Positions 1 to 7,475 of a stretch of DNA of 13,223 nt are shown piece by piece (position 1 is the first letter of the stretch; the number at the start of each line of letters is the position of its first letter). This DNA is from CAXMNX01 sp051009475. Lineage in GTDB: Bacteria; Pseudomonadota; Alphaproteobacteria; Rhodobacterales; Rhodobacteraceae. A program made the position numbers and the translations under genes. The stretch lies in assembly GCA_051009475.1 (NCBI GenBank), contig JBPCWO010000384.1:1-13223 (forward strand), in the 5' to 3' direction. The notes beneath the pieces are model-generated. The model did no database searches. It was not told where the DNA came from and saw nothing but the letters and a program-made list of their open reading frames with translations.

Positions 1-235
1 GTTTCGTGACCATCGAAAACCCGTTGTAGTGAAGCCAGTCGACCAACGGCCGAATTGGTGAGTACTCGTCGTTTTCCAGCAATGCCGTGTAATAGAAAGC
101 GCGAAGCATTTTGCCGCGGCGCATGAATTCCTGGCGCAAGAGTTTGTAATCAATATCAAACCCCAAAGCCTTAGCGGCGGCGTACAAGTTCGCGCCGTCA
201 ATGAACAGCGCAAGCCGTTCGTCCTTATAGAACAT
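1..235 (-). CDS. NYN-domain (LabA/DUF88-like) protein, N-terminal part
   Basis: Reading the minus strand from an ATG at 235 gives 78 codons before the window edge, so the C-terminal part is missing. The protein opens MFYKDERLALFIDGANLYAA. The F-I-D-G-A-N-L-Y block is the first acidic motif of NYN domains (PIN-like nuclease fold; DUF88/LabA family), where the Asp helps bind catalytic metal. Further on, residues 44-54 read MLRAFYYTALL, the usual second strand of this family. NYN proteins are predicted RNA-processing nucleases, but the substrate of this group is unknown to me. A good Shine-Dalgarno (GGAAGGAC on the minus strand, about 245-252) sits just before the ATG and supports this start. 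The gene is divergent from rpoZ. The family call is fairly secure; the nuclease function is inferred from the family. Confidence 0.85.
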   Translation of the reverse strand, partial: MFYKDERLALFIDGANLYAAAKALGFDIDYKLLRQEFMRRGKMLRAFYYTALLENDEYSPIRPLVDWLHYNGFSMVTK

Positions 236-314
236 AAATTGTCCTTCCCGATTTTTGAGCGCTGGACTCAGTCCGTGAGTGTGAGTTTGATGAATCTTGT
301 CCAGTCGCTGGCGC

Positions 315-345
315 AGTATAATTTAGAAAAAACATGCAAATGCAA
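315..345 (-). promoter_or_regulatory. Candidate promoter of the NYN gene
   Basis: On the minus strand a TATACT -10 lies at 315-320. A TTGCAT hexamer lies 19 nt upstream at 340-345, and a second copy of it directly adjoins at 334-339. This would give a leader of about 70 nt before the ATG at 235. The spacer is longer than ideal, so the -10 is the stronger part of the call. The same bases read TATAAT on the plus strand (317-322), but I found no fitting -35 for that direction. Confidence 0.35.
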
Positions 346-417
346 CTATCTATTTGGCCAATTATTCCTTGCCGCTGCGTAAATAAGCAGCAAATTCCAG
401 TGGTTGAGCGCAGGCGA

Positions 418-442
418 AGAATTCGCGAAACTTCCGAATTCT
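418..442. repeat. 8-bp inverted repeat upstream of rpoZ
   Basis: AGAATTCG (418-425) and CGAATTCT (435-442) are perfect inverted copies separated by 9 nt. There is no following T run, so it does not look like an intrinsic terminator. It could be an operator or a small hairpin; no regulator is known to me for it. Confidence 0.45.
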
Positions 443-531
443 AAGTTAACACGCTTGAAGTGCATGCGAATAACACGCAACGAAACTGCTAAAAAATCCC
501 GATATTGCAGTCAAAAATTGATAGATTCGGC

Positions 532-560
532 TTGTCTTTCGCCATATCAGGTCATAATTA
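532..560 (+). promoter_or_regulatory. Weak candidate promoter of rpoZ
   Basis: A TTGTCT -35-like hexamer at 532-537 is followed by AT-rich CATAATTA at 553-560, with a 15-17 nt spacer depending on register. Transcription would start near 565, about 30 nt before the rpoZ ATG. It is the best match in the proximal leader, but neither box is strong and the register is ambiguous. Confidence 0.25.
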
Positions 561-593
561 AGCGCCCTGATCCCCTTTCTGACGGAGACCACC

Positions 594-947
594 ATGGCCC
601 GCGTGACGGTTGAAGACTGTGTTGACAAGGTTCCGAACCGATTTGAACTGGTGATGCTTGCTTCGCATCGAGCACGCGAGATTTCGCAAGGTTCACCACT
701 GAGCGTGGATCGGGACAACGATAAAAATCCCGTTGTTAGCCTGCGCGAGATCGCAGATGAAACGCAGGCCTCAGATGATCTGCGCGAACGAATGATCGAG
801 TCGCACCAAACGCAGATCGAGGTGGACGAGCCGGAAGAAGACGCGATGGCGCTTCTTATGGGAGCCGAAACCGACAAGCCCGCCGAGGACGACCTTAGCG
901 AAGAGAAATTGCTCCGCGCCCTGATGGAAGCCCAGCGGCAGCCATAA
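594..947 (+). CDS. rpoZ: DNA-directed RNA polymerase subunit omega
   Basis: This encodes the 117-aa omega subunit, which binds beta-prime and helps assemble and stabilise RNA polymerase. The N-terminus MARVTVEDCVDKVPNRFELV followed by ML-ASHRAREI is the classic omega core (residues 1-32), and the acidic C-terminal tail is normal for alphaproteobacteria. The MAR start motif is the part of omega that contacts ppGpp at site 1 of E. coli polymerase (established for E. coli). The ATG at 594 has a GGAG Shine-Dalgarno at 584-587. The rel gene follows after 33 nt, the standard alphaproteobacterial rpoZ-rel pair, so the two are probably co-transcribed. Confidence 0.97.
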   Translation: MARVTVEDCVDKVPNRFELVMLASHRAREISQGSPLSVDRDNDKNPVVSLREIADETQASDDLRERMIESHQTQIEVDEPEEDAMALLMGAETDKPAEDDLSEEKLLRALMEAQRQP

Positions 948-980
948 GGACTACCTGGCGCGGTCCCATGGGGTGGACCA

Positions 981-3101
981 ATGATCGACTCCGACGACCT
1001 GATCGCGCTGGTTCAGAACTATAACCCTAAGTCCAACAGCAAGTCGATTTCGTGCGCCTATGAATATGGGCGCGAAATGCACGAAGGTCAGCTTCGCCAT
1101 TCTGGCGAGGACTATTTTTCGCATCCGGTCGCTGTCGCTGCAATTCTAACTGAACAGCAACTGGACGACGCGACGATAATCACCGCGCTTTTGCACGACA
1201 CGATAGAAGACACGCGGTCCACTTACTCCGAAGTTGAGAAGCGTTTCGGCAAGGAAATTGCCGAGCTTGTTGATGGCGTTACCAAATTGACCAACCTTCA
1301 GCTGTCGTCTTCGGAAACAAAGCAAGCAGAAAACTTTCGCAAGCTCTTTATCGCGATGTCCAAGGACTTGCGGGTGATTTTGGTCAAGCTAGCCGACCGG
1401 CTTCACAATATGCGGACCATACGTTCGATGCGCGCCGACAAGCAGGGCCAAAAGGCACGCGAAACGATGGATATTTATGCACCACTTGCCGGTCGAATGG
1501 GTATGCACTGGATGCGGGAGGAATTGGAAGACCTCGCGTTTCGCGTGCTGAATCCGGAGGGGCGAAACTCGATCATTCGCCGTTTCATTACTCTGCAACG
1601 CGAGACCGGCGACGTAATCCAGAAGATCACGTCGGATATCGAGCTTGAACTCGAAAAAGCTGGCATCAACGCAGAACTTCTTGGTCGGGCAAAAAAGCCC
1701 TATTCGATCTGGCGCAAGATGCAGGAGAAGGAAATTGGCTTTTCGCGTCTTTCGGACATTTACGGTTTCCGCATAATCGTTGCGACCGAGTCGGATTGTT
1801 ACGCAGCTTTGGGTGCCGTTCATCAACGATGGCGTGCTGTACCGGGCCGTTTCAAAGACTATATCTCGCAGCCCAAGTCCAATGGCTATCGGTCGATCCA
1901 CACGACTGTTTCAGGTCGCGACGGAAAACGAGTCGAGGTGCAGATCAGAACCCGCGAAATGCATGAAGTCGCTGAAGCCGGTGTCGCTGCGCATTGGTCT
2001 TATCGCGATGGCGTTCGGGCGGAAAACCCTTTCGCGGTCGACCCTGCAAAATGGATATCGACGCTCACGGAACGCTTTGACACCGAGGAGGATCACGACG
2101 AATTCCTCGAAGCCGTGAAGTTGGAGATGTACGCCGACCAGGTGTTTTGTTTTACGCCCAAAGGCGATGTCGTAAAATTGCCGCGCGGCGCGACACCGCT
2201 TGATTTTGCCTATGCCATACATACGCGGATCGGTGACAGCTGCGTAGGCGCGAAGGTCGATGCAATTCGCGTCCCGCTTTGGACGCGGCTAAAAAACGGC
2301 CAGTCAGTTGAGATCATGACCGCCGAGGGTCAACGACCGCAGGCAACATGGATAGATATTGTCGCGACTGGCCGCGCCAAGGCAGCAATCCGGCGTTCGC
2401 TGCGTGAAGAAGATCGCGAACGGTTCATCAAACTTGGCCGCGAGTTGGTGCGGGTTGCATTTGAACACGTTGGCAAGCGAGCAACTGAAAAGGCACTGAC
2501 AACTGCGTCTAAGCACCTTGGGTTGAACGATAGCAAGGCGCTTTTGGCTCGAATTGGTTCCGCCGAATTGACTGCACGTCAGGTCATAGAAACTGTATAT
2601 CCAGATCTTGCGCAGAAAACCGGCGACGAAATCGACGCCGCCCGTGCGGTGGTTGGGCTGCGTCCAAGTCAGACTTTTCGTCGTGCACTTTGCTGCCAGC
2701 CGGTCCCCGGCGAGCGCATTGTCGGCATTAGTTATCGGGGCAAGGGCGTCATGATTCACGCCATTGATTGCGAGGCGTTGGCCGAATTTGAAGAAGAGTC
2801 GAATCGCTGGGTTGATCTTCATTGGCAAGAAGGAAGGTATCCGCCAGTTCACGGTGTCGGGCTTGAACTGACGATCTCGAACGATTCCGGGGTACTTGGG
2901 CGAATCTGCACACTTATTGGCGAGCAGAAGGCAAATATTTCGGATTTAGTCTTCATTGACAGAAAACCGGACTTTTATCGCCTAATAATCGACGTGGAGT
3001 TACGCGATGCTGAACACCTTCATGCTGTAATGTTGGCATTGGAGGCTGATAGTGATGTTGCTGCGATGCGGCGGCATCGTGATCTGGAACGCAAACCGTA
3101 G
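981..3101 (+). CDS. rel: Bifunctional (p)ppGpp synthetase/hydrolase, RSH family
   Basis: This 706-aa cytosolic enzyme makes (p)ppGpp from ATP and GDP/GTP and also hydrolyses it, controlling the stringent response. It has the full long-RSH layout. The HD hydrolase domain (about 25-160) keeps H48, the HDTIEDT block (H72, D73) and the ADRLHNMRT block (D139). The synthetase domain (about 235-345) keeps RAKKPYSIWRKM, SDIYGFR, KSNGYRSIHTTV and EVQIRT. The TGS domain (about 386-447) follows, then a helical/zinc-finger-like stretch with C571 and C572, and a C-terminal ACT domain (about 626-700). RFKD at 290-293 is the RXKD signature of bifunctional Rel/SpoT enzymes rather than the EXDD of synthetase-only RelA. 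With the intact HD residues it should be active in both directions. Alphaproteobacterial annotations variously call it relA, spoT or rsh. It lies 33 nt after rpoZ and 23 nt before a DUF2062 gene, so it is probably the middle gene of an operon. Confidence 0.97.
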   Translation: MIDSDDLIALVQNYNPKSNSKSISCAYEYGREMHEGQLRHSGEDYFSHPVAVAAILTEQQLDDATIITALLHDTIEDTRSTYSEVEKRFGKEIAELVDGVTKLTNLQLSSSETKQAENFRKLFIAMSKDLRVILVKLADRLHNMRTIRSMRADKQGQKARETMDIYAPLAGRMGMHWMREELEDLAFRVLNPEGRNSIIRRFITLQRETGDVIQKITSDIELELEKAGINAELLGRAKKPYSIWRKMQEKEIGFSRLSDIYGFRIIVATESDCYAALGAVHQRWRAVPGRFKDYISQPKSNGYRSIHTTVSGRDGKRVEVQIRTREMHEVAEAGVAAHWSYRDGVRAENPFAVDPAKWISTLTERFDTEEDHDEFLEAVKLEMYADQVFCFTPKGDVVKLPRGATPLDFAYAIHTRIGDSCVGAKVDAIRVPLWTRLKNGQSVEIMTAEGQRPQATWIDIVATGRAKAAIRRSLREEDRERFIKLGRELVRVAFEHVGKRATEKALTTASKHLGLNDSKALLARIGSAELTARQVIETVYPDLAQKTGDEIDAARAVVGLRPSQTFRRALCCQPVPGERIVGISYRGKGVMIHAIDCEALAEFEEESNRWVDLHWQEGRYPPVHGVGLELTISNDSGVLGRICTLIGEQKANISDLVFIDRKPDFYRLIIDVELRDAEHLHAVMLALEADSDVAAMRRHRDLERKP

Positions 3102-3124
3102 GGGAAGCAGACGGGTGTCAGTAA

Positions 3125-3805
3125 GTGGTCTTTAAGCGGCGCACACCAAGGACGTACTACCGTGCGTTCGCTGAAGCCTTCTATCCGAAAGGTGGGTGGA
3201 CGCGCGCGCTGCAATACGTCGTGCATCGTGTTCGGAGGCTGCCTGATCCGGCGCACAAGATCGCACGAGGAATTGGCGCTGGCGTCTTTACTTGTTTTAC
3301 GCCGTTTTTCGGCCTGCATTTTCTGGTCGCGGCAGGAATCGCATGGGTAATTCGCGGAAACATGATGGCTGCGCTTCTGGCGACTTTTGTAGGCAACCCG
3401 ATCACATTTCCATTTATTGCCGCCATTTCAATGGAACTGGGAACTTGGATTCGAGGTCGCGAACCGGTTCCTCTGCCCGAAGTTGTGGCCGCATTTTCGG
3501 ATGGCGCGCTGGAGTTCTGGCAGAACCTCATGGCTATGTTCACGGCTGAACCAACCAACTGGGGCAATCTCGCCGGCTTCTTTGACACCTTTTTCCTGAC
3601 CTACCTGGTGGGCGGCATTTTGCCAGGCTTCGCGACCGCAATCGCTTTTTACATTCTGTCGAACCCGGTCTTAAATGCGTATCAAAAGGCGCGCGTCATG
3701 CGGCTTAAACGGCGTTTTGCGAAAAAGCGCGAAAAAGTTGAAAAATTGCGGGCGTCGCAGCTTAGCGCCAGCACGATCACCAGCGATAAGACTGCCGCAG
3801 AATAG
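3125..3805 (+). CDS. DUF2062 membrane protein
   Basis: This 226-aa integral membrane protein belongs to DUF2062. Its molecular function is unknown to me. The family core is visible as ARGIGAGVFTCFTPFFGLHF (47-66), with the G-x-F-x-x-x-x-P-x-x-G-x-H pattern, followed by RGNMMAALLATFVGNPIT (77-94). Hydrophobic segments lie near 48-76, 82-104 and 155-178, and a lysine/arginine-rich tail (about 188-210) probably faces the cytoplasm. The start is a GTG at 3125, giving MVFKRRTPR, the usual beginning of alphaproteobacterial members; the Shine-Dalgarno is weak. It follows rel by 23 nt, and this neighbourhood is common in related bacteria. A link to the stringent response is inferred only from position. 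Confidence 0.88.
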   Translation: MVFKRRTPRTYYRAFAEAFYPKGGWTRALQYVVHRVRRLPDPAHKIARGIGAGVFTCFTPFFGLHFLVAAGIAWVIRGNMMAALLATFVGNPITFPFIAAISMELGTWIRGREPVPLPEVVAAFSDGALEFWQNLMAMFTAEPTNWGNLAGFFDTFFLTYLVGGILPGFATAIAFYILSNPVLNAYQKARVMRLKRRFAKKREKVEKLRASQLSASTITSDKTAAE

Positions 3806-3850
3806 ATTGCCGCGCTTGCCCTGATCGAACTGCCGTGCGACGTGAGGCGT

Positions 3851-4567
3851 ATGGCAAAGAAAGCAGCGAGCAGTAAGAAATCGCCAAGGAAAGCAGTGCG
3901 AAGAGTGCGGCCAACGCGCATCTTGGCCCGCGCCTTGCTTTCATTTGCCGGAGCAATCGTCATTAGCGTTGGCCTGTTTTCCGTCATTCCTCCGCCGACA
4001 ACACCATACGTCCTTAGCGAGGGGCTTCGTTTGGGGGGACTTCGCCGCGACTGGATTCCAATCGACGCCATGAGTCCCGTGGCGGTCCGTTCTGTGATCG
4101 CCGCTGAGGACGCAAATTTTTGCCTGCACTGGGGTTTTGATATGGGGCAACTTCGCGCCGCGATCTCTGAAGGTGCAGATCGTGGTGCGTCAACACTGAC
4201 ACAGCAAATGGTAAAGAACGTTTGGCTTTGGCAGGGTCGGAGCTGGCCGCGAAAAGCACTGGAAGCGGTTATGACACCAGTGGTCGAGGCGCTTTGGACG
4301 AAACGCCGGATCGCCGAGGTGTATCTGAATGTCGTTGAATTCGATGAGGGCGTGTTCGGAATTGAAGCCGCGGCGCAACACCACTTTGGGATTCCTGCAA
4401 GTTCGTTGACGGCGCGACAAGCCGGATTGCTGGCTGCTGTGCTGCCCAATCCGAAAGAGCGACAGGCAATTAACCCTTCCGGATTTGTCGACCGACGTGC
4501 GCGGGCGATTGCCGACGGCGCTGCAACGATCCGCGCCGATGGTCGCGCATCTTGTTTCGAGGATTGA
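3851..4567 (+). CDS. mtgA: Monofunctional peptidoglycan glycosyltransferase (GT51)
   Basis: This 238-aa enzyme polymerises lipid II into glycan strands on the periplasmic face of the inner membrane. A basic N-terminus and one transmembrane anchor (about 23-46) precede a single GT51 domain. The GT51 motifs are AAEDANFCLHWGFD (84-97; catalytic Glu86), GASTLTQQMVKNVWL (112-126), RRIAEVYLNVVEF (152-164; second acidic residue Glu156) and GIEAAAQHHFG (170-180). There is no transpeptidase domain, and the length is normal for MtgA. A GTG at 3842 would add three residues but has no Shine-Dalgarno. I prefer the ATG at 3851, which has a GAGG at 3844-3847, although its spacing is short. The gene begins 45 nt after DUF2062 and may share its transcript. 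Confidence 0.93.
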   Translation: MAKKAASSKKSPRKAVRRVRPTRILARALLSFAGAIVISVGLFSVIPPPTTPYVLSEGLRLGGLRRDWIPIDAMSPVAVRSVIAAEDANFCLHWGFDMGQLRAAISEGADRGASTLTQQMVKNVWLWQGRSWPRKALEAVMTPVVEALWTKRRIAEVYLNVVEFDEGVFGIEAAAQHHFGIPASSLTARQAGLLAAVLPNPKERQAINPSGFVDRRARAIADGAATIRADGRASCFED

Positions 4568-4615
4568 TTCGCCACCGGTATTCAGTGCATTCATGCGAAA
4601 ATCAGAGGTTCCGGC

Positions 4616-5281
4616 ATGGTCCGCCTATTCCACGTTCCGCTTTCGCCATTTTGCCGCAAGGTCCGTCTTAGCCTGGCTGAAAAGCGGCTCGAAGTGGAAT
4701 TGATCGAAGAGCGGTACTGGGAGCGAGACGCAGATTTTCTGCGCCGTAATCCCGCTGGAAAGGTCCCGGTATTGAAGATAGATGAGCTGACGCTTTCTGA
4801 GAGCACGGCGATATGTGAATACATTGAAGAGCGTTACCCAGACCCGCCTTTGCTGCCCAACGATCCAGCGGACCGGCACGAGGTCCGGCGCCTTGTCGGG
4901 TGGTTCGATGACAAGTTTCACACCGAGGTGACATCGAAATTGCTCTACGAGCGGGTGAACAAGAAGATTACCAACGAGGGTTATCCCGACAGTAAAAACG
5001 TCAAATCAGGCGCGCGCGCGATCAAAAAACATCTCGACTACATGGGATGGTTGCTGGACCAACGGCGTTGGTTGGCGGGAAACAACCTGAGCCTTGCCGA
5101 TTTCGCCGCCGCCGCGCACTTGTCGGCGCTTGATTATATTTCGGATGTTGACTGGAACGAGTTTTCCGCGGTCCGTGAATGGTATGCGCGGATAAAGTCA
5201 CGACCAGCCTTTCGAAGCTTGCTTGCGGATGCAGTACCTGGGTTTCCACCGCCAGAACATTATGCCGATCTCGATTTCTAA
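4616..5281 (+). CDS. Glutathione S-transferase family protein
   Basis: This 221-aa soluble protein has the GST layout. A thioredoxin-like N-terminal domain (1-76) carries SPFCRKVR at 10-17, the cis-proline block GKVPVL at 48-53 and the glutathione-binding SES at 61-63. An all-helical C-terminal domain (about 90-215) carries the N-capping motif LSLADFAAAAHLSALDY. Cys13 in the position of the catalytic Ser/Cys suggests thiol-transfer or dehydratase/isomerase-type chemistry rather than classical conjugation, but the substrate cannot be read from sequence. The ATG at 4616 has an AGAGG at 4604-4608. queG follows 63 nt downstream, and I recall this GST-queG order in other Rhodobacterales; a functional link is not established. 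Confidence 0.9.
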   Translation: MVRLFHVPLSPFCRKVRLSLAEKRLEVELIEERYWERDADFLRRNPAGKVPVLKIDELTLSESTAICEYIEERYPDPPLLPNDPADRHEVRRLVGWFDDKFHTEVTSKLLYERVNKKITNEGYPDSKNVKSGARAIKKHLDYMGWLLDQRRWLAGNNLSLADFAAAAHLSALDYISDVDWNEFSAVREWYARIKSRPAFRSLLADAVPGFPPPEHYADLDF

Positions 5282-5344
5282 AAGTTTGCGAGGTCTCTGT
5301 CGTTCCCGTGCGGACCTTCGCTGCACACTTCAGACTACTTGATC

Positions 5345-6382
5345 ATGTCGGGAACCCTGAAAACTCGTCTGATCGAGACAGCCCGAACCGAAGGGTTTGC
5401 AGATACCCGGATCTGCGCGCCCGATGCGGTGCCCGAAGTTCCGCAACGTCTGGCTGAGTATCTAGACGCAGGGCGGCATGGACAGATGACTTGGCTTGCC
5501 AGCCGAGCAAATTGGCGTGGCGATCCTTCCAAGCTTTGGCCCGAAGCTCGATCGATTATCATGCTAGCTGAGCCTTACACGCCCGATCACAATCCGATGC
5601 CGGACCTGAACCGTAAAGATTGCGGCACCATTTCGGTCTATGCGAGGAACAAGGACTACCACGATATTCTAAAAAAACGCCTGAAGAGGGTGGCGCGATG
5701 GCTGGTGGCCGAGGCGAAATGTGAGGTTAAGGTGTTCGTCGACACTGCACCCGTGCCGGAAAAACCGCTGGGTCAGGCAGCGGGGCTTGGCTGGCAAGGC
5801 AAACACACAAACCTTCTGAGCCGCGAGTTGGGAAACTGGTTCTTTCTGGGCGCGATTTTTACGACCGCTGAGCTGCCGCCCGATACCCCGGAATCCGACC
5901 ATTGCGGGACTTGCCGCAAGTGTCTGGACGTCTGCCCGACCGACGCCTTTCCCGCTCCGTATCAATTGGATGCGCGGCTTTGCATTTCGTATCTGACGAT
6001 TGAACACAAAGGACCGGTTGATCCCCAGCTTCGGTCGAAAATGGGCAACCGAATATTTGGCTGCGACGATTGTCTGGCGGTTTGCCCATGGAACAAGTTC
6101 GCCAAGGCCGGGCGCGATGCGCGCTATGCAGCCCGTTCCGATCTAAACAATCCACGACTTGCGGAATTTGCGGGGCTGGACGACGCGGCATTCAGAAAGA
6201 AGTTTTCTGGGTCCCCGATCAAGCGGATTGGGCGGAACAGCTTTGTTCGCAACGTACTTTATGCAATCGGAAACTCTGATGATCCCGCGCTTGAGCAATC
6301 CGCAATCGCTTTGTTGGAAGACACTGATGCCACTGTTCGTGACGCGGCCGATTGGGCTGTTCGCCAACTAAACCCACGCTGA
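5345..6382 (+). CDS. queG: Epoxyqueuosine reductase
   Basis: This 345-aa cytosolic enzyme reduces epoxyqueuosine to queuosine in the wobble position of tRNAs with GUN anticodons, using cobalamin and two [4Fe-4S] clusters. The N-terminal QueG domain includes GRHGQMTWL (43-51) and the VDTAPVPEK segment with Asp133, the position of the proposed proton donor in characterised QueG. The ferredoxin-like part carries CGTCRKCLDVCP (Cys187, 190, 193, 197) and a second set, CDDCLAVCP (Cys240, 243, 247), with Cys213 (RLCISYLTIE) as the likely eighth ligand. A short HEAT-like tail (about 290-343) follows. I start it at the ATG at 5345, because the in-frame TTG at 5339 only adds two residues. No clear Shine-Dalgarno is visible for either, so the start is the uncertain part. 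Confidence 0.95.
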   Translation: MSGTLKTRLIETARTEGFADTRICAPDAVPEVPQRLAEYLDAGRHGQMTWLASRANWRGDPSKLWPEARSIIMLAEPYTPDHNPMPDLNRKDCGTISVYARNKDYHDILKKRLKRVARWLVAEAKCEVKVFVDTAPVPEKPLGQAAGLGWQGKHTNLLSRELGNWFFLGAIFTTAELPPDTPESDHCGTCRKCLDVCPTDAFPAPYQLDARLCISYLTIEHKGPVDPQLRSKMGNRIFGCDDCLAVCPWNKFAKAGRDARYAARSDLNNPRLAEFAGLDDAAFRKKFSGSPIKRIGRNSFVRNVLYAIGNSDDPALEQSAIALLEDTDATVRDAADWAVRQLNPR

Positions 6383-6417
6383 CCTTGCACCCGGGCGACG
6401 GGTTGATAGGGAGACGC

Positions 6418-7356
6418 ATGGTCCGAGCAACTGCAAACGTGTATCGCGCAATTGCGCTAAAAGTGATTTCGGTCCTGCTGTTTGTTTTTATGGCGACAAT
6501 GATCAAGGCGGCTTCGGCTGAAGTTCCGTCTGGCGAGGCGGTATTCTTCCGATCATTTTTTGCACTTCCGGTGATCTTGATTTGGCTGGCTGGAAGAGGT
6601 GAGTCCTTGACAAAATTGCGCCCAGTGAACCCCATTGGGCATCTCTGGCGTGGGCTGATCGGGTCAACCGCCATGGGCCTGAGCTTTGCAGGCCTCGCGA
6701 TATTGCCGCTTTATGAAGTTAAGGCGATCCAATATGCGATGCCGCTATTTGTGGTGGTTCTCGCTGCCATAATTCTTGGCGAAACCGTCCGAAAAGTTCG
6801 TCTAACGGCGGTTGGTATGGGGATGATCGGGGTTTTAATAATTCTGTGGCCAAGACTATCGGCCTTTTCGGAGGGCGACGTTGACCCCAGCCTGGCCATT
6901 GGGGCTCTGATCGTTCTCACAGGTTCATTTTGTGCTGCGATGGCGCAAGTTTTTGTTCGAAAACTCGTTGATACTGAAGAAACCGCAGCAATAGTTTTCT
7001 GGTTTTCGGTGACTGCAAGTTTGCTGTCGCTACTTACAGTGCCATTTGGCTGGCGTATGCCATCCACAGAAGCGTTGATTTGGCTTGTCGGCGCGGGGCT
7101 TGTTGGCGGCACCGGTCAGATTTTTCTGACCAACGCGTATCGATACGCTGACGCATCGGTTGTGGCGCCATTTGAATACGCGTCAATGCTGTTTGCCGCC
7201 GGAATCGGGTTTGTCGTTTTCAATGAGGTGCCGACACCGATGATGCTATTTGGGGCGGCGATAGTGATTCTTGCCGGGCTATTGATCATATTGCGAGAGC
7301 ACCAGCTTAACATTCGGCGCGGCAAGGCCAGGCGGCACGTCACCAAATATGGGTGA
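6418..7356 (+). CDS. EamA/DMT-superfamily permease
   Basis: This 312-aa inner-membrane transporter of the drug/metabolite family has about ten hydrophobic segments arranged as two EamA repeats (about 12-146 and 160-293). The second repeat carries GGTGQIFLTNAYRYADASVV (230-249) and then APFEY, the typical pattern of the RhaT-like DMT branch common in Rhodobacterales. The transported solute cannot be told from sequence; drug or metabolite efflux are both possible. The ATG at 6418 has a strong AGGGAG Shine-Dalgarno at about 6408-6413. The upstream in-frame start at 6352 would overlap queG and is rejected. It begins 35 nt after queG, so co-transcription is likely. A basic C-terminal tail (299-312) is probably cytoplasmic. 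Confidence 0.92.
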   Translation: MVRATANVYRAIALKVISVLLFVFMATMIKAASAEVPSGEAVFFRSFFALPVILIWLAGRGESLTKLRPVNPIGHLWRGLIGSTAMGLSFAGLAILPLYEVKAIQYAMPLFVVVLAAIILGETVRKVRLTAVGMGMIGVLIILWPRLSAFSEGDVDPSLAIGALIVLTGSFCAAMAQVFVRKLVDTEETAAIVFWFSVTASLLSLLTVPFGWRMPSTEALIWLVGAGLVGGTGQIFLTNAYRYADASVVAPFEYASMLFAAGIGFVVFNEVPTPMMLFGAAIVILAGLLIILREHQLNIRRGKARRHVTKYG

Positions 7357-7387
7357 CGATGACTCTTATTTGCCCAATATCTAGCGA

Positions 7388-7400
7388 AAACAGACTGTTT
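7388..7400. repeat. Perfect 13-bp dyad after the DMT gene
   Basis: AAACAG and CTGTTT flank a single central A. The arms are too close to form a hairpin, and no T run follows, so it is more like a protein-binding dyad than a terminator. It lies in the 119-bp gap before the DUF1294 gene. It may be chance. Confidence 0.3.
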
Positions 7401-7475
7401 GTGATGCGGAATCAGAGGTGAAATTCGATCCATTCTGCCTTAGATTTGCCGTAGGGGGCGGGTACTGTAACGATT

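Larger units (their letters stand above)
236..593. other. Divergent intergenic region between NYN gene and rpoZ
   Basis: These 358 bases hold no convincing gene. An open frame from 404 to 613 runs into rpoZ, has no family features and is taken as chance. The visible content is a good -10 near 315-322 (readable on both strands as TATACT/TATAAT), a tandem ATGCAA repeat at 334-345, an 8-bp inverted repeat at 418-442 and a weak promoter candidate at 532-560 before rpoZ. No riboswitch or terminator structure was recognised. Confidence 0.6.

Noticed and set aside
404..613. 69-aa plus-strand frame before rpoZ
   Set aside because: It overlaps the rpoZ start and Shine-Dalgarno in another frame and has no ribosome site or family features.
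446..877. 143-aa minus-strand open frame over rpoZ
   Set aside because: Serine/arginine-rich shadow of a certain omega gene.
1389..2852. Several minus-strand frames inside rel (170, 103 and 182 aa)
   Set aside because: Low-complexity antisense translations of a gene with unbroken RSH domains.
3682..4575. 297-aa minus-strand open frame
   Set aside because: It lies wholly opposite mtgA and the DUF2062 end, is Ser/Ala/Arg-rich with no motifs, and mtgA has full catalytic motifs.
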